Assembly (NCBI RefSeq): GCF_030272615.1
Contig: NC_081413.1
Span: forward strand, 446,316,538 to 446,380,537
Direction of reading: 5' to 3'
DNA from: Cryptomeria japonica
Taxonomy: Eukaryota > Streptophyta > Pinopsida > Cupressales > Cupressaceae
Length of the DNA: 64,000 bases
Program-made: the position numbers and the translations under genes
Shown: positions 23,251-33,924 of the stretch, in pieces
Layout: every line of letters begins with the position of its first letter
Position numbering within the stretch: position 1 is the first letter of the stretch
The notes under the pieces: generated by a model
Seen by the model: the letters and a program-made list of their open reading frames with translations, nothing else
The model's database searches: none
Told to the model about the DNA's origin: nothing

Positions 23251-24752
23251 TGATAACTCAATGATGAGCAAATAGTACCAAAATGGTACTGAGAGGGGGG
23301 GGTGAATCAATATAGGCAAAAAAAAAGTCTTAAACCGGTTTGATAGCAAACACTTCAAAAGAATGGCTGACAGAGATACCGGTTTGAAACAGAGTACAAC
23401 CAATAAAGCTAAGAATGTCTTAGACAAGCATTAACTAGTTACTCACTTAGCCTTTCACTCAACTTGAGACTATACTACCTTTTCACCCTTATGCATAAAT
23501 AGGTGATCTATCATCAGATCATACTAACTGCTAGTTCAACATGTTTTATTTATAGGCATAAAACATAGAACCATCATATGCTTGACAAACAATAGAAAAG
23601 AATCAAAAGATAAAAGCATCACACATGACACACATATTTTTCACATGGAAACCCAACTAGGAAAAACCACGGTGGGGATGAATACCCACAAGTTGTTTTT
23701 GAACTCTTTGGAAGTCCACTCTGCTAGGAGCCTTGTCCAGTTAGAGACATTACAATAGGTTATGCTAGGAACTGATCCTGTTAGAGATCACCCAGTTAAG
23801 GGATGGCTACAATACCCGATTAAGGGTTAAACCCTATTAAAGGTTACCTTGTTAGAGGATTTCAAGAACTCAATAGCTAAAGGACTTCAAACTTAGTATC
23901 TTAGAGTTACCCTGTTAAAGGATTTACAACAAGCCAGATAAGGCTACCCTATTAAGGGATTTTCCAACTATTGAGGTGGTTAGAGATCAACAGGTATTAC
24001 ACTGATCTGGTAATAGCACTCAATGCCAATGCAGATCTACTTAAGCTCCTCTTTTCCTTCTCCACTTACAATCTGTAGGTATCACTTCTCTCCTTTGGGT
24101 CTTGCAAGAATCACGTATCCCTTCTCTTGGATACGCACACACAACTTTTGCCAACAACCCTAGAAAGAGTCACAACATCGACCTTATAAAAAATAGTTAG
24201 GTCAGTAGCATAAACCCTAAACCCTAAACCTAATAGGTTAATGAATTCAAACAGTTTAATCCTGACTGTTGAGCATACTCCATTAATCTCCATCATTCAT
24301 TTTCCACCGTTTTCATGGTGGCTGATAACCCATCACACATTATCACCATTTTACAGTCTTCTCATATTCTCGAGGTAGATAGGCAAGATCTTCTTCATGC
24401 AAAATCCTTCACACACACAAGGTTTACATGGCAACATGATCTTTTCTTTGCTATCACACTAACTCTTCACACAAAGTCACCGGTTGAGGCACATAGGCTT
24501 GAAGCACTTCAACCAGAAACCCTAAAGTTGAGACTATGAACCGGTAGTCATTCAACACTTCCATGTGCCAGTTCCCAAAACCATATGCCGGTTCACCTTT
24601 GAACAAGCACACCACTTCAATTTGGCACAAATGTTAGTTCACAGTTTTATATCGGTTCTCACATATGTCGGTTCACACCTTTGCAACATATTAACATTGA
24701 TGACAACATACAATGTCATTATGTCCTCATACCGGTTCTCATAATGCCAACA
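23251..24752 (-). repeat. D1 3' LTR
   Basis: 1,502 bp; starts TGATAACTCAATGATGAG and ends CATAATGCCAACA on the plus strand. Pairs with 29164-30646. The shared motif ACTGAGAGGGGGGGGTGAAT is at 23288-23307 and the GTGGAAACCCAACTAGG block near 23644-23662. Confidence 0.95.
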
Positions 24753-25019
24753 ATCTCCCCCTTTGGCATTGATGGCAATATATAAAGATATCTCTCCACT
24801 TCACATCTTCTCCCCCAATTTCTATAGATATCTTCTTCGCTTCACATCTTCTCCCCCTTTGACAACAATGCCAAAGTGGAGGCACAAGATTCCCTATTCC
24901 ATTATGCTGCTCCCCCTGAGGAATAGTATCCTTCAACACATCAATCCAAAATAAATTTGACTATGCAATACCTGACTAATGTGGAGCATATGCTTTTAGT
25001 TCACCTCCTGAAGGGGAGT
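24753..25019 (-). promoter_or_regulatory. D1 polypurine tract plus three extra purine tracts
   Basis: Minus strand next to the LTR: AATGCCAAAGGGGGAGAT, followed by TGTTGGCATT. Upstream lie AATTGGGGGAGAAG (about 24808-24823), TGTCAAAGGGGGAGAAG (about 24848-24865) and CAGGGGGAGCA (about 24910-24920). The spacer is otherwise non-coding and ends at the RNase H tail. Confidence 0.82.
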
Positions 25020-25590
25020 ACCCCTAATTCACCTCTTAAGTATGTAAATGTAGTCTTTGCGAGAGGCTTGGTGAATATGAGATGCTAAATGCTCCTTACT
25101 GGAAACGTGCTCCAGTGCAATCTCTTTGTTCTAAACCTTTTCCCTCAAGAAATGATACTTAAGCTCAAATTGCTTGGTTCTAGAATGTAAAACTGCATTC
25201 TTAGAGATATTAATTGCACTAGTATTGTCACAAAATATACTTACTAGTTTAGATATAGGAACTTTGAAGCCATTCAGTACATGCTTCATCCAAATTGTCT
25301 GTGTGCAGTTCATGAAAGTTGCAACATACTCTGCTTCCGCTGTAGACTGAGAGATACAACTTTGCTTTTTACTCGTCCATGAGACCAGTCTAACACCAAG
25401 GAAGAATGCACCACTGGTTGTGCTCTTCTGGTCATCTACATTACTAGCCCAATCAGCATTTGTGAACACTTTCAAGTTGAAATCCTTTCTATATGGATAC
25501 CACAATCCATAGTCAACAATTCCCTTCAGATACCTAAGAATCCACTTGACTGCAACCAAGTGGGATTCTCTTGGACTTTTCTAGAACCTT
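25020..25590 (-). pseudogene. D1 RNase H
   Basis: Minus-strand frame 25131-25559 gives a full Copia RNase H: VKWILRYLKGIVDYGLWYPY, the DADWA-type motif as TNADWASNVDDQKSTTSG, the SCISQSTAEAEYVA acid site and FCDNTSAINISKN. The C-terminal HFLREKV block then meets stops toward 25020. Three acidic positions of the fold (D, E, D) are still visible. In an active element it would remove the RNA template during reverse transcription. It is the best preserved module of D1. Confidence 0.88.
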
Positions 25591-26489
25591 GCAGTAATGT
25601 CAACTGCATGTGCAATATCCGGTCTGCTATGCACTACATTATGCAATTTACCAATCATTGATCAGTATTCCTTCTCATCAACCAATGTTAAGTCATCCTC
25701 TTTGGATAGTTTACAACCGGTCACCATCGGTGTACCAACCAGTTTGCTATCTTCCATGCCAAAGGTCTTCAACACCTCTTTGACATACTTGGACTGAGTG
25801 ATAAAGATTCCATCTCTCATCTGCTGGATCTATAGTCCAATGAAGAACTTAATCTCCCCTATCAGTGACATCTCAAACTCTTTCTTCATCTCTTCTACAA
25901 ACTCATGACTCATCTTGTCATCTCCACCAAAGATAATGTCATCAACAAATACCTCACAGATCAGGATCTGATCTCCTTCAGACTTCAAGTAGATATTGCT
26001 ATCTTCACTTGTTCTCTCAAATCCAATCTTCACAAGATGGGAATGCAATCATTCATACCACGCTCTAGGTGCTTGCTTTAGACCATATAAGGCTTTCTAT
26101 ATCCTACACACCATGTTACTGTCTTCAAATAGAGAAAATCCATTTGGTTGCTCGATATACACCTCCTCTTCAAGTACACCATTTAGGAATGCAGATTTTA
26201 CATCCATTTGATATACTTTGAAGCCTTTCAAAGTGGCATATGTAAGAAGCATAAAAACTCCTTCCAATATGGCTACAGGAGAAAACATTTCACCATAGTC
26301 TTCTCCTTCTTCTTGGGCATATCCTTTGCACACCAGTCTAGCTTTGTTTCTAATCATTGTGCCATCCTCATTCAGCTTATTTCTGAAGACCCATTTGGTA
26401 CCAATGACATTTTTGTGCTCTGGTCTGGGTACCAAGGACCATGTACCATTTTTCTCTATCTAGTCAAGTTCCTCTTCCATTGCCTTGAT
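25591..26489 (-). pseudogene. D1 reverse transcriptase
   Basis: Copia RT (RVT_2 type). N-terminal block [20 protein letters not shown], then [16 protein letters not shown], the [15 protein letters not shown] acid motif and [12 protein letters not shown] (26097-26435). After a stop the palm continues at 25830-26048 with IGFERTSEDSNIYLKSEGDQ and the catalytic FVDDIIFGG (Y changed to F relative to YVDD). Frames are also broken between 25590 and 25830. It made the cDNA in active relatives. Confidence 0.9.
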
Positions 26490-26858
26490 CTAGTCTTCAT
26501 CCTTATGTGCCTCTTTGAATGTTTTAGCCTCGAATTTAGAGATCATACATGAGCTTTCTCTGACTTTTCTTCTTGTAAGGATTCCTGCATCCTTATCTCC
26601 TATGATCTGCTTAGGATCATGATTCAGCTTGACATACCGAGGAATGGTCTTGATAGATTCCTCTTTCTTTTCTTCTTCATCCTCATCTCCATCAGTATCA
26701 GCATCTACATCTGCCAGAGTAGGAACACTGCTACTGGTACACAGTTGACTGACAACCGGTTCCCAGAAGGTTGCAACCGGTTCACTTACTGCTTTCTCAT
26801 TACCGGTTTCCTCAATTTTCTCAGAGGTTTCATCAACTCTTACATTGATGCTTTCCAT
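26490..26858 (-). pseudogene. D1 integrase-RT linker, acidic
   Basis: Open frame of 122 residues starting MESINVRVDETSEK. It holds an acidic run (DADTDGDEDEEEKKEE) and then IPRYVKLNHDPKQIIGDKDA, the conserved lead-in to Copia RT. D2 has the same segment at 37600-37850. Part of the pol polyprotein, not a separate gene. Confidence 0.75.
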
Positions 26859-27600
26859 AATTCTCCGAGTCCTATTATTGAAACACTTGAGAGCTTTGCT
26901 CTTCGTGGAATACCCTGGGAATATTCCCTAATCACATTTTGCATCAAATTTGCTCTGGTGTTCACTTCTCTTGATGTAACATTTGCTACCAAACACTCTA
27001 AAGTAGATAACCATAGGGGTCTTACCGGTCCAATACTCATAAGGAGTTTTATCCTTTCCTTTCTTGATGAGTACCCAATTCATTGTGTAGACTACACTGC
27101 TCACCGCTTCTCTCCAAAAGGTGTGAGCTACCTTTCCTTGAATCAACATGGTTCTAGCTTCTTCAACCACAATCTGGTTATTCCTCTCTGCTAGTCCATT
27201 TTGCTGTGGAGTCCGGGGGGTAGACAATTGCCTCTTGATGCCATGTTCTTCACAATACTTATTGAATTCACCGAAGGTGAATTCCCCTCCTTGATCAGTT
27301 CTCAGGCACTTGATCCTTTTACCACTTTTCTTCTCCACTAATGCTTTGAAAGCTTTAAAATTTACAAAGGCTTTAGACTTGTCTTTCAAGAATGTGACCC
27401 ACATCATTCTTGAGCAGTCATCAGTGAGAATCATGATGTACCTATCACTCCACACACTTCTAGTTTTCATAGGACCACACAAATCATTATGCACAAGATC
27501 AAGCAAGTTGTCAGTAGTGAAAGGTTTACCTTTAAAGGTTGAGGAAGACATTTTCCCCAATTGACACTCTCTGCATAGGGTATTATCCAATTTTCTTTAC
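26859..27600 (-). pseudogene. D1 integrase
   Basis: Copia integrase. The end of the zinc-binding domain (TLCRECQLGKM) leads into the catalytic core: first Asp in LVHNDLCGPM, second Asp in CLRTDQGGEFTFGEF, and Glu in PQQNGLAERNN, the expected D-D-35-E pattern, all present in one 220-residue frame (26928-27590). The C-terminal part YWTGKTPMVIYFRVFGSKCY follows, then stops. It would insert the element cDNA into the host genome, making 5-bp duplications like those seen throughout this window. Confidence 0.92.
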
Positions 27601-28202
27601 ACCGACAACTCTCTAATTGCCTTGATCTTACTGGCCTTTACAATGTTATCAAAGTTTACATGGTAGAGTCTCCTATGCCATATCCAGCTATCATCAAATT
27701 TAGCCATAAGACGTGTACTTATATTTGCATTCATATGAAATAGGTTACCTTTGGTCTACATGTTGGTGGCCACCAATTCACCATCTTTTCCTTTGATTCT
27801 GCAAACTCCATTCTTGAATTCCAGAGTGAGGCCATTGTCATTCAGCTAGGAAACACTCGGAAGGTTGTGTCAGAGACCATCAACCCAGTACACATTGTCA
27901 GCACTACTCTTTCCATTCAGAGAGATGGACCCTCTGCCTTTGACCATGCAAGGTGCATCATTGCCAAAATGAACCACACCACCATCATACTCCTCCAAGG
28001 GTAGAAACTTGCTCTGGTCACCAGTCATATGGTGAGAATAGCCACTATCAATGATCCACTCATTGGAATTGTCAAACCGGGAGACAAGAGCCTTCTTGTC
28101 TGACACATCTTCTTTGACAACAACAAACACAATATCTTCATTTTCTTCATCCTCTAATTCTTCATCTGTGACACCTTCACCAACTGCCACAAAATAGTTT
28201 CT
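27601..28202 (-). pseudogene. D1 protease and pre-integrase region
   Basis: Frame 27870-28190 holds the protease start NEWIIDSGYSHHMTGDQSKF; the usual DSGCSHHMT has Cys changed to Tyr. HFGNDAPCMVKGRGSISLNG and VYWVDGL follow. The GAG_pre-integrase stretch (27601-27870) has a stop after VDGLxH and includes the paired histidines before the CRECQ cysteines. A protease active-site aspartate (DSG) is kept. Confidence 0.85.
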
Positions 28203-29092
28203 CTAGTTTCTTCCTTTGAATTTCTTGAACCTTTCTGATTTATCCTTGTTGTCGCCATTAGGACAGTTTACAACAATATGTCCTATCCAGTTCCAAGAAA
28301 AGCATTTCAAAGGTAACTTACCTTTGTATTTACCAGTTCCTTTAGGAAGTTTCCTAGCAAGGAGAGCTTCAGATGCCATCAAAATTTCCTCATCATCCAT
28401 TTCTCTGCTCTGTCTTGGTTCACCACTAGTGCTAGCTTCTTTTCCTTTTCTAGATGGTATAGCAGAAGCTTTAAAAGCTAATTCAGTCTTTTGAACACTG
28501 CCATCAAAACTATTTAGCTTATAGGCTATCAACTTTGCTATGACGGAGTCCAAGGATACCTTAGTCTTGTCTATTGATCTCAGCTCCTGAATAGCAACAA
28601 CTCTTATTACATAGATCGGCAATAGGGATCTTAGGACTTTGCTTACCATAGTGGAGTTTTCTATTTTACCACCTGCACTCTTGATATCTCCAACAACAAT
28701 TTTGACTGTTATTCCATACTGTTGAATGGTCTCTCCTTCAACCATCTGCATATCTTCAAACTTCCCTCTCAGGATTTCTTCCTTAGCCAGTTTTACATGT
28801 TCATCACCGCCATAGATATTTTCAAGAGCATCCCATACCTCTTTGGGATTTACCTTGTCCTGAACATCAATAAACTCAATGTCAGATAAACTACTAATTA
28901 GGGCTTCCATGACTTGCCCATTTTCTTATATCTCTCTCTTTTGGTCATCAGTGAGAGTACCAATAGGGGCAACATAGACATTCTCAACATAGCTCCAGTG
29001 TTGAGCACCCATCTTCTGATGAATATCTTCATCCTGTCTTTCCATATACTGAAATTTTCCCTATTAAACTTTGGACCTTCCCTCTTGATCAT
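28203..29092 (-). pseudogene. D1 gag
   Basis: Starts MIKREGPKFNRENFSIWKDR at 29092. A frameshift around 29020 and a stop precede the main frame MEALISSLSDIEFIDVQDKV (28203-28910), a UBN2-type Copia capsid region. The zinc knuckle reads CFSWNWIGHIVVNC, so the second Cys is changed to Trp; D2 keeps CFSCNQIGHIVVNC. The end is basic (KSERFKKFKGRN). It would encapsidate element RNA. Confidence 0.9.
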
Positions 29093-29149
29093 TTGACTGG
29101 AATTTTTACCTCAAGCAATTAAGCTTATATCATAGAAGACCTGGAGGAT

Positions 29150-29163
29150 GCTCTGATACCAAT
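29150..29163 (-). promoter_or_regulatory. D1 primer-binding site, initiator Met tRNA
   Basis: Minus strand reads ATTGGTATCAGAGC immediately inside the 5' LTR, a perfect match to the plant initiator-Met type. Confidence 0.93.
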
Positions 29164-30646
29164 TGATAACTTAATCATGAGAAAATAGTACCAAACCAGT
29201 ACTGACAGGGGGAGGGGTGAATCAGTACAGGCAAAAAAGAGTCCTGAACCGGTTTAACAACAAACACTTCAAAAGACTAGCTGATAGAGATACTGGTTTG
29301 AAACAGAGTACAACCAGTAAAGCTAAGATTATCTGAGACAAGCATTAAATGGTTACTCACTTAGCCTTTCACTTAACTTGAGACTATACTACCATTTCAC
29401 CCTTATGCATAAACAGGTGATCTATCATCACATCATAATAACTGCTAGTTCAACATGTTTTATTGACAGGCATAAAACACAAAACCATCATATGATTGAC
29501 AAACAATAGCAAAGCATCACAAGATAAAAGCATCACACATGACATGCATATTTTTCATGTGGAAACCCAACTGGGAAAAACCATGATGGGGATGAATACC
29601 CAGAAGCTGTTTTTGAACTCTCTGGAAGTCCACTCTATTAGGAGCCTTGTCCGGTTAGAGACATTACAATAGGTTCTGCTAGGAACCGATCCTGTTAGAG
29701 ATCACCCGGTTAAGGGATGGCTACAATACCTAATTAAGGGTTAAACCCTATTAAAGGTTACCTTGTTAGAGGATTTTAAGAACTCAATAGCTAAAGGACT
29801 TCAAACTCAGTAGCTTAGAGTTACCCTGTTAAAGGATTTACAACAAGCTAGTTAAGGCTACCCTGTTAAGGGATTTTCCAATTGTTGAGGTGGTTAGAGA
29901 TCAACAAGTATTACAATGATCTAGTAACAACACTCAATGAAAATGTAGATCCACTTAAGCTCCTCTTTTCCTTCTGCACTTACACTTTGCAGGTATCACT
30001 TCTCTCCTTTTGGTCTAGCAAGAATCACGTATCCCTTCTCTTGGATACGCACACATAACTTTTGCCAACAACCCTAGAAAGAGTCACAACATTGACCTTA
30101 TAGAAAATAGTTAGGTTGGTAGCATACACCCTAAAACCTAAACCTAATAGGTTAAGGAATTCAAATGGTTCAATCCTGACCATTGAGCATATTGCATTAA
30201 TCTCCATCATTCATTTTCCACCGTTTTCATGGTAGCTGATAACCCATCACATGTTATCACCATTTTACAGTCTTCTCATATTCCTGAGGTAGATAGGCAA
30301 GATCTTCTTCATGCACAATCCTTCACACACACAAGGTTTACATGGCAACATGATCTGTTCTTTGCTATCATGCTAACTCTTTGCACAAAGTCACTGGTTG
30401 AGCCACATAGGCTTGAAGCACTTCAACCGGAAACCCTAAAGTTGAGACTATGAACCGGTAGTCATTCAACACTTCCATGTGCCGGTTCACCTTTGAGCAA
30501 GCACACCACTTCACTTTGGCATAAATCTCAGTTTACAGTGTTATATAGGTTCTCACATATGTCGGTTCACACCTTTGCAATGTATTGACATCAATGACAA
30601 CATACAATGTCATTATGTCCTCATACTGGTTCTCATAATGCCAACA
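29164..30646 (-). repeat. D1 5' LTR
   Basis: 1,483 bp; starts TGATAACTTAATCATGAG and ends AATGCCAACA. Partner of 23251-24752. The target duplication tacct follows. A short CCCTAAA-like run near 30125-30145 is part of the LTR in all D copies. Confidence 0.95.
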
Positions 30647-31330
30647 TACCTCCTCCTATATCTCCTTCCCACACCTAACATTTGTCCTTTATATGGTGCA
30701 GTTCCACCTCCTTCCTCTTAGAGAGAGAACAGGCCTGCTTCTCGTCTTGTCCAGCCTAAAATAACTCAACCTAAACCTTCAACTATCAAAGAGGAAAACA
30801 TTCCTACTTTTTCAAATGTTCCTCCTCCTTCTCAACCTTCTATTAAGACTCAATGGAATAGTTGTGCAAGATAACGCCAATGAAGACGTTGTGTTTGAGA
30901 TAGTGAAGCTGTCACTCAAACTATTCCATCTCCTAAAAATCCAAAAGCTAACATTATTCCCTTTTTTCCTAAGCAAGACATTAAACCTACATCTCCAAAT
31001 CATAATTTGTATAAAACATGTGATGGTTTTACTCCTATTCATGTTCGTGCTCCTCTTTCTATAAATATTGATGAAGAAATGAGTGAAAATGTTATTCATG
31101 ATGTCAATACAACTCCTAATGCTTCTGATAGTGATTATGAATATGTTGATGTGGACAAGCATTTATAAACCAAATTTTCACAAACCCTAATCCTAGCTCC
31201 TAGAATCAAACAAAGTGACTTACCACATGAGCATAGTCCTTGTTTGGATCTTGTGATAGCTCCATCTATTATGCTCATGTCGCTCCTTTGGCATGTTGCT
31301 CACCTTCCCGAAATAGTGATCAACAAGATC
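30647..31330 (+). pseudogene. E post-protease tail, right part
   Basis: Continues the E frame after D1: NICPLYGAVPPPSS-stop, then RENRPASRLVQPKITQPKPS, a Pro/Ser-rich stretch, and across frameshifts KPTSPNHNLYKTCDGFTPIH and DSDYEYVDVDKH (to about 31167). No RT, RNase H or integrase motif is present. This looks like a non-catalytic C-terminal extension of the gag-protease protein; the function is unknown. Confidence 0.55.
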
Positions 31331-32093
31331 GGTAGGTGGATGTCATGCTAGATTATCAATATTACCACCATAGATCTCTTCTCCCTCTTCTTTATTTCTC
31401 TTTTGTGACAATTCTTCCATGTGTATCCCTGTTCTTCTATTTTCCCCTTAATGTCTACTTGAGGATGATGCAAAGCATTGAGATCTCTTTTAGTCTCTTT
31501 AATATTGACTCAAAATATATCATCTCTTCCCTTTCTTCTAAGGTAGTGTCCTTTCTTTGGGGAATGATGATTATTATATGCATATACATATATGATATAC
31601 ATGAGTTATCATACAGCATACTGACTTTGATGAAAGAGAAACTACCTCATGCTTTGTGTTTTGTGTTCATTATCCTTGGCTTTATTCCTTGATTGGGGGA
31701 TAAATCCTTGCGATAACATGATCCCTTTCTCTCTCTCTCATGGGTGTATCCTACCTTAAAGAAATCACTCCCGATAAGGCACGTGCGATCACTTTAACAT
31801 GGGGGCATACACTCCACTCATATTTTCCTTCTTGATACTTATAATTATTTAGTGAACATGGATTTTCTTCATAATTTTAGTATCTTTTTCATGACTCATG
31901 GTGAGGGGAACCTTGCTATTTGCACTCACAATTTTCCCTTCTCAATCTTCCCTTTTACCTTGTCAACTAAAGTTGTAAGATCCTTAGTCCACTAGGGGCT
32001 TGATGCATCTTGCCTCCTTGACATGGTAGAAGTCTTTCAATCTTGTTTCCTTGTACTTTATTGATAGTATTAGCATATTCTTATACTCCCGCT
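31331..32093 (+). other. E 3' non-coding region
   Basis: Between the end of coding-like sequence and the polypurine tract. One 118-codon plus frame (31336-31692) shows no family resemblance and odd composition (rich in Phe, Leu, Tyr), so I leave it as non-coding. Confidence 0.5.
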
Positions 32094-32108
32094 AAAGTGG
32101 GGGCTAAA
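32094..32108 (+). promoter_or_regulatory. E polypurine tract
   Basis: AAAGTGGGGGCTAAA directly before the 3' LTR start TGTAGTGTC. Its place confirms the plus orientation of E. Confidence 0.8.
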
Positions 32109-33348
32109 TGTAGTGTCATGAAATTGCAATCCTTGCAATTGTCAACCATATTAGGGTCCTCACACACATGATCCGAATCCCTAAGCTTGATTGGAGACCG
32201 GAGACTTTCTTGGCACCCAAGAAATACATCTTTCTTGCCCTCTACATTGCCTAAACTGCATTCTGTCTAGGGAAAAAAGGGCAAGATAGGGTCATGGTGC
32301 CCCTATCCCCTGCCCTATTTTGGAACAAGACCCTTCAAATTATGCTTTGTTGGTTGTGTATTGAGTGGGAAAACTCCCCCAGTGTCGGCATGTGATGTAA
32401 AATTAGTCAATTAACCCTAATTGATGAGTATATAAGTTGCATTTTCCCTCTCATTTGCATAAGTTCAGTGATCAAAAAAGTTGAATAATCAATAAGGTGG
32501 GCATAAGTTAAAGCATTCAAACATTCCTTTCCAACATTGAGCATTCTCAAGTCTCCCTTCAAGGCTAGGTGTTGCATTCAAGTCAACATTCAACTTCATA
32601 CAAGCAATTCTATCAACATTTCTATCACAACCTCCCTTGAGGTGATTTACAATTCAATTTTCATTTATATTTACTTGCAAGTACTTTATTTTTTCATTTG
32701 GTTAATTTCAAAACTGGGGTTTGAACTGAAGGCAAACCCCCAATCCCAACACTTTTCCCTCTTTTTTCTATGTGTAGGTTGTAGGTGTGCCACTATACTT
32801 TCGAATTTGGACTCCATTTTTAGAGGTGCAAAAACCCTTTTTGTTTTGCAGATATTTCAAAGGACCGTGTACAGTCCCACCACTGTCCAGACAACTTTTT
32901 CTCAAATTTGCAGGGTGGGATCATATTGACATATTATTACCAAAACCAGGTGCACAACTTCATCCTATACTTCTATCTCAAGTTATAATTAGATCTTTGT
33001 CACTTTTCCACTTGGTCATAAGTACACAATTCAATTAATTCAAATCTCATTCCAAAAGAGGGGATTAACTTACCATCACTTGGTTTCAATCTCTTTCTCT
33101 AGAGGTTGAATCTAGTGCATTCCCCACCTCTTCCAATGTAATGCGTGAAAAGTGTTTGAAGGGAAATCCAAAGTGAAACTTTCTTCTCTCCTCAGAGGGA
33201 AGAAAAGATTTCCTCTAGATCTCCATCATTCACCTTTTCCAACATTACAAAAGTAAACATATTAAATCCATTAAATATCTCTCAATATCAATAATGTCTC
33301 TAAATCTTACATTCATCACTACATGAGTCCTCATTACAATGATCTTTA
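32109..33348 (+). repeat. E 3' LTR, left part
   Basis: Matches 17419-18713, with a short deletion near 32582 (relative to 17895-17917) and point changes. A TATA box candidate, TATATAAG, is at 32429-32436. It is cut by C at 33348; the left target copy cttta is 33344-33348. Confidence 0.87.
32429..32436 (+). promoter_or_regulatory. TATA-like box in E LTR
   Basis: TATATAAG at about 320 bp into the LTR; the 5' LTR has TATATATG at the same place (17739). A promoter role is inferred from position only. Confidence 0.35.
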
Positions 33349-33924
33349 CTATTAGAATAACCGGTGGAAAACTGAGAGGGGGGGCGGTGAATCAGTTGTC
33401 AACAAATTATATTAATCAAACCACTTTATAACCTTTAACCGGAGCACATAAACATTGAATACTAGAATAGCATAAACAGATATCGGTACGTAGTTTAACT
33501 TAATAATTAAGTAAATAATTAACACAATGCAACCATACCATATAACACCATGATTTGTATGTGGAAAACCTGATAAAGGGAAAAACCATAGTGGGAAGCC
33601 TACCCATAGTCAGATGTTACTTTTGCAGAAAGTATGTGATACAATAATGGGCCTACACATGTAGGAAGGCACACTAACTAGAGCGTACTGCTAATTAAAA
33701 AGGAGTCTCACTGACTATAGAGAGGTTATAACCACCTCAGTATAATTAGACAACAATCCAGAAGAATGAATTGCTAGTGATAGCATCTACCATGCCTAAT
33801 TATAGTCCTAATTAAGCTCAATACTAGATTCCTTTGACCTCTTACATAAACCCAATTTGATCAGCTATGATCAACCAAATCTCCTTCGCATATGCTATTT
33901 CATTCCACAACCACAATGATGATC
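33349..33924 (-). repeat. C 3' LTR, part 1
   Basis: Begins at or one base after 33349 with TATTAGAATAACCGGTGG (TG decayed to TA). It aligns with 52979 onward, and also contains about 330 bp (roughly 33515-33845) that are deleted in the 5' LTR. The shared motif CTGAGAGGGGGGGCGGTGAA is at 33373-33392. Confidence 0.88.

Larger units (their letters stand above)
23251..30646 (-). mobile_element. D1: Copia element, minus strand
   Basis: LTRs 23251-24752 and 29164-30646, flanked by tacct at 23246-23250 and 30647-30651. It has a perfect initiator-Met PBS, a polypurine tract, and gag, protease, integrase, RT and RNase H in Copia order (integrase before RT). Every coding module is present but broken by stops and a few frameshifts. 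D2 (33925-42489) is a close relative in the opposite orientation. Confidence 0.96.

Noticed and set aside
24208-24240. Telomere-like CCCTAAA units, also at 34436-34465 and 41540-41560
   Set aside because: Only two or three units, present at the same place in every D LTR, so part of the LTR and not an interstitial telomere.
26619-27194. 191-codon plus-strand ORF
   Set aside because: Antisense to the D1 integrase-RT region, which has unmistakable Copia motifs on the minus strand.
31336-31692. 118-codon plus-strand ORF in the E 3' region
   Set aside because: No family resemblance, hydrophobic skewed composition, and it lies in the non-coding end of a dead element; no evidence of a gene.
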